Shown: positions 61,949 through 64,000 of the stretch, piece after piece
Layout: every line of letters begins with the position of its first letter
Position numbering within the stretch: the first letter of the stretch is position 1
Assembly (NCBI RefSeq): GCF_009765995.1
Contig: NZ_LMUI01000008.1
Coordinates: 69,292 to 133,291, forward strand
DNA from: Methylocapsa sp. S129
GTDB taxonomy: Bacteria > Pseudomonadota > Alphaproteobacteria > Rhizobiales > Beijerinckiaceae
Direction of reading: 5' to 3'
DNA length: 64,000 nucleotides
The notes under the pieces: model-generated
What the model saw: only the letters and a program-made list of their open reading frames with translations
The model's database searches: none
Told to the model about the DNA's origin: nothing
Made by a program: the position numbers and the translations under genes

Positions 61949-62970
61949 AGCAGGCCCCGCGCCCGGTCGAGATTCCCGTCTATGTGGTGACGCCGCCGCG
62001 CGTGCTGCTACTCGACGTGGCGGGGCCGATCGAAGTGCTGCGCAAGGCCAATCTGGAACAGGAGTCTTTGCGCTTTGTCGTCGCCTATGTCGGGCCGGCG
62101 GCTGGCGTCGGCAGCTCCATCGGCCTCGACTTGACCGGCGTTTCTCCTTTGCCGGAGCGCTTGCCGGAAGGCGCGCTCGTCGTCGTTCCCGGCAGCGCCG
62201 ACGCGCCGCTCGGCGAGGCCGCGACCAGCCGGGAGGAGGATGCGGCCTATGAGTCCGAGATCGTCGATTGGCTGAAGCGGACGATTCGCCCCGGCGTCCG
62301 GCTTGTGTCGATCTGTTCGGGCGCGTTGCTCGCCGCGCGCGCGGGTCTTCTCGACGGCCATGAATGCACGACCCATTACGGCTGCACGGCCGAACTTGCC
62401 CGTATGGCGCCCGCCGCCCGCGTCCGGGAGAACCGGCTCTATGTGGAGGACGGCGAGCGCCTGACCAGCGCTGGCGTCACCGCGGGCATCGACCTGATGC
62501 TGCATATCGTCGCCAGCATGGCGGGACGCGCCTGCGCGCTCGCGGTGGCGCGTTATCTCGTCGTCTATCTCCGGCGCGGCGGCGCCGATCCTCAGCTTTC
62601 GCCCTGGCTCGAAGGCCGCAACCATATTCATCCGGCGGTGCACCGCGCCCAGGACGCGGTGGCTGCCGATCCCGCGCGCGATTGGGCGGTGAGCGCGCTC
62701 GCCCGCGCGTCGGCGACCAGCCCGCGCCATCTCTCCCGCCTCTTCAACGAGCACGCCGGCATGAGCGTCACCGACTATGTGAACCGGATTCGCGTCGCAC
62801 TGGCGCGCGAATTGCTGACCGGCTCCCGTCTCGACATGGAGAGCGTCGCCGAGCGCGCCGGCTTCGCCTCAAGCCGTCAATTGCGCCGCGCCTGGGGACG
62901 CGTCCACGACCTACCGCCAAGCGGGATGCGCAGCCACAACGCCGCCTCGCCGCAATCCCCTCGCGCCTGA
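61945..62970 (+). CDS. GlxA-type AraC family regulator (DJ-1/PfpI domain plus HTH)
   Basis: 341 residues. N-terminal class I glutamine amidotransferase-like domain (VLLLDVAGPIEVLRKAN, LVSICSGALLAARAGLLDGHECTTHYG with the nucleophile-elbow Cys in SICSGA), and C-terminal AraC HTH (DWAVSALARASATSPRHLSRLFNEHAGMSVTDYVNRIRVALARELL and MESVAERAGFASSRQLRRAWGRVH). The start codon overlaps the hydrolase stop, so both are made together. Effector unknown. Confidence 0.92.
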   Translation: MKQAPRPVEIPVYVVTPPRVLLLDVAGPIEVLRKANLEQESLRFVVAYVGPAAGVGSSIGLDLTGVSPLPERLPEGALVVVPGSADAPLGEAATSREEDAAYESEIVDWLKRTIRPGVRLVSICSGALLAARAGLLDGHECTTHYGCTAELARMAPAARVRENRLYVEDGERLTSAGVTAGIDLMLHIVASMAGRACALAVARYLVVYLRRGGADPQLSPWLEGRNHIHPAVHRAQDAVAADPARDWAVSALARASATSPRHLSRLFNEHAGMSVTDYVNRIRVALARELLTGSRLDMESVAERAGFASSRQLRRAWGRVHDLPPSGMRSHNAASPQSPRA

Positions 62971-63002
62971 TCGCGTGGGCCGCGCCCAGCTACATGCGCG
63001 AT

Positions 63003-63147
63003 TGTAGCCGCGGTCGCTGACCGCGGCCCCTCTCGGCTTGGCGCCAGCCGCGCTCAACGAGCGCGGCTACAGGGGCGTTGTAGCCGCGGTCGCCGACCGC
63101 GGCCCTTTCGGCCCGGCGCTGGTCGCGCTCGGCGCGCGCGACTACAA
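63003..63147. repeat. Two tandem GTAGCCGCG-type hairpin repeat units
   Basis: Unit A (63003-63071) and unit B (63079-63147) start TGTAGCCGCGGTCG and end with the complement-like GCGCGGCTACA or GCGCGACTACA. Each has two small stems (CCGCGGTCGCTGACCGCGG; GCCGCGCTCAACGAGCGCGGC) enclosed by outer arms GTAGCCGCG/CGCGGCTAC. Unit B has compensating changes (GTCGCGC...GCGCGAC), so the pairing is kept. It fills the gap between glxA-like and the reductase gene; no protein is coded here. Confidence 0.88.
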
Positions 63148-63179
63148 TCCCTCATCGTCGTCGCTAAGGGGGCCCCATC

Positions 63180-64000
63180 ATGAGCATCGTCAACCATCAG
63201 TTCCGGCTCGCCGCGCGGCCGGTCGGCCTGCCCAAGCGCAGCGACTGGACTTTCACCGAAGAGCCATTGCCCGAGCCGGGCGATGGCGCGTTCCTGGTCA
63301 AGGTTCTCTTCATCTCGCTCGATCCGGCGATGCGCGGCTGGATGAACGAGGGTCGCTCCTATGTCGCGCCTGTCGGCATCGGCGACGTGATGCGCGCCGG
63401 CGCGATAGGCCGGGTGATCGCCTCGAAACATCCGGGCTTCGCCATCGGCGATCATGTCTATGGCGGCTTCGGGGTGCAGGAATATGCGCTGTCCAAGGGG
63501 GAGGGCGTCGCGAAGGTCGACCCGAACCTCGCGCCGCTGCCGGTTTTCCTCGGCGCCCTCGGCATGCCGGGCATGACCGCCTATTTCGGCCTGTTCGACA
63601 TCGGCAAGCCTCAGCCAGGCCAGACCGTCGTCGTTTCCGGCGCCGCCGGCGCGGTCGGCATGGTGGTGGGACAGATCGCCAAGATCCACGGCTGCCGCGT
63701 CGTCGGCATCGCCGGCGGGGCCGAGAAGTGCCGCTATCTTGCCGCCGAACTCGGCTTCGACGCGGCGATCGATTACAAGACCGACGATGTGCGCAAGGCG
63801 TTGCGCCAGCAATGTCCCAACGGGATCGACGTCTATTTCGACAATGTCGGCGGCGACATTCTCGACGCCGCGCTCGCCAACCTCGCGCGCCATGCCCGCA
63901 TCATCATATGCGGCGCGATCTCGCAATATAACAATACGACCCCGGTCAAGGGCCCGAGCAATTATCTGTCGCTGCTCGTCAACCGCGCCAGCATGACCGG
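63180..64000 (+). CDS. NADP-dependent oxidoreductase, MDR family (partial, runs off the window)
   Basis: 273 codons are present, without stop. MSIVNHQFRLAARPVGLP start, LFISLDPAMRGWMNEGRSY signature, QEYALSKGEGVAKVDPNLA, Rossmann motif VVSGAAGAVGMVVGQIAKIHGCRVVGIAGG, and VDVYFDNVGGDILDAALANLARHARIIICGAISQYN (first residues paraphrased from IDVYFDNVGG). Same family as 17272-18267 but clearly a separate subgroup. AGGGGG stands 8 bp before the ATG. Confidence 0.9.
   Translation, partial: MSIVNHQFRLAARPVGLPKRSDWTFTEEPLPEPGDGAFLVKVLFISLDPAMRGWMNEGRSYVAPVGIGDVMRAGAIGRVIASKHPGFAIGDHVYGGFGVQEYALSKGEGVAKVDPNLAPLPVFLGALGMPGMTAYFGLFDIGKPQPGQTVVVSGAAGAVGMVVGQIAKIHGCRVVGIAGGAEKCRYLAAELGFDAAIDYKTDDVRKALRQQCPNGIDVYFDNVGGDILDAALANLARHARIIICGAISQYNNTTPVKGPSNYLSLLVNRASMT

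Noticed and set aside
1-64000. tRNA, rRNA, CRISPR arrays, insertion sequences, prophage genes
   Set aside because: No tRNA TTCGA arm/CCA arrangement, no regularly spaced repeats of 25-40 bp, no transposase, integrase or phage structural gene was recognised by eye.

Overview
The window reads as chromosomal DNA of a GC-rich alphaproteobacterium, most likely a member of the Rhizobiales/Hyphomicrobiales. This is an inference from gene families and codon use: AFG1/ZapE, a Flp pilin, a CouP-type Liv transporter near feruloyl-CoA genes, and a short palindrome over the metH promoter. No rRNA or tRNA gene is visible, so the genus cannot be fixed. Nearly all the sequence is coding, on both strands, in short operons.

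Layout. 1-10.1 kb (minus strand): the end of a hydroxycinnamate-type operon (crotonase, feruloyl-CoA synthase, thiolase running off the edge) with a clear promoter/operator, then a purine nucleoside permease family protein, a small secreted protein, a GST, and a complete Liv-type ABC transporter (livF, livG, livM, livH, substrate-binding protein) with a 132-bp palindrome between livH and the binding-protein gene. 10.3-18.3 kb: penicillin acylase family enzyme, ACAD-like flavoenzyme, NfeD/SPFH pair, aldo/keto reductase, quinone-reductase-like enzyme. 18.3-30.5 kb: housekeeping block with PBP1A, dnaN, TetR, Fsr-like MFS pump with divergent AraC regulator, zapE, a trypsin-like protease, polA.

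30.5-37.4 kb is the accessory stretch. It holds an AT-richer gene-poor 0.7 kb, a STAND ATPase with an N-terminal HTH-like segment and a long array of 42-residue TPRs, a DUF5990 protein, a DUF559 nuclease-like gene bracketed by inverted ~75-bp REP-like elements, a decapitated TetR copy, a PIN/Phd toxin-antitoxin pair, and the intact parent TetR. The TetR faces a HlyD/ABC/ABC export operon (37.5-40.6 kb).

40.8-49.8 kb: secreted beta-propeller, SAM methyltransferase, HrpB helicase, Kup potassium transporter, Flp pilin sharing a bidirectional terminator with kup, SRPBCC protein, EamA exporter. 49.9-52.8 kb: a small candidate Crp/Fnr regulon. The regulator gene sits between two promoters, each with the same ATGTGGC-N4-GCCACAT palindrome placed exactly where a class II activator would bind. 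These drive a small exported membrane protein (plus DUF3307) and a 30-residue membrane peptide. 53-61 kb: VOC protein, NADP-malic enzyme with phosphotransacetylase-like tail, and two divergent methionine-synthesis genes: a MetE-C-domain methyltransferase and full-length cobalamin-dependent MetH. 61.1-64 kb: isochorismatase-family hydrolase translationally coupled to a GlxA-type AraC regulator, tandem hairpin repeats, and the start of a second quinone-reductase-like gene cut by the window edge.

Most interesting in my reading: the Crp palindrome/promoter pair with its mini-regulon, the partial TetR duplication around a toxin-antitoxin module, the inverted-repeat-bracketed DUF559 unit with a lost active-site Asp, and the HTH-STAND-TPR protein.
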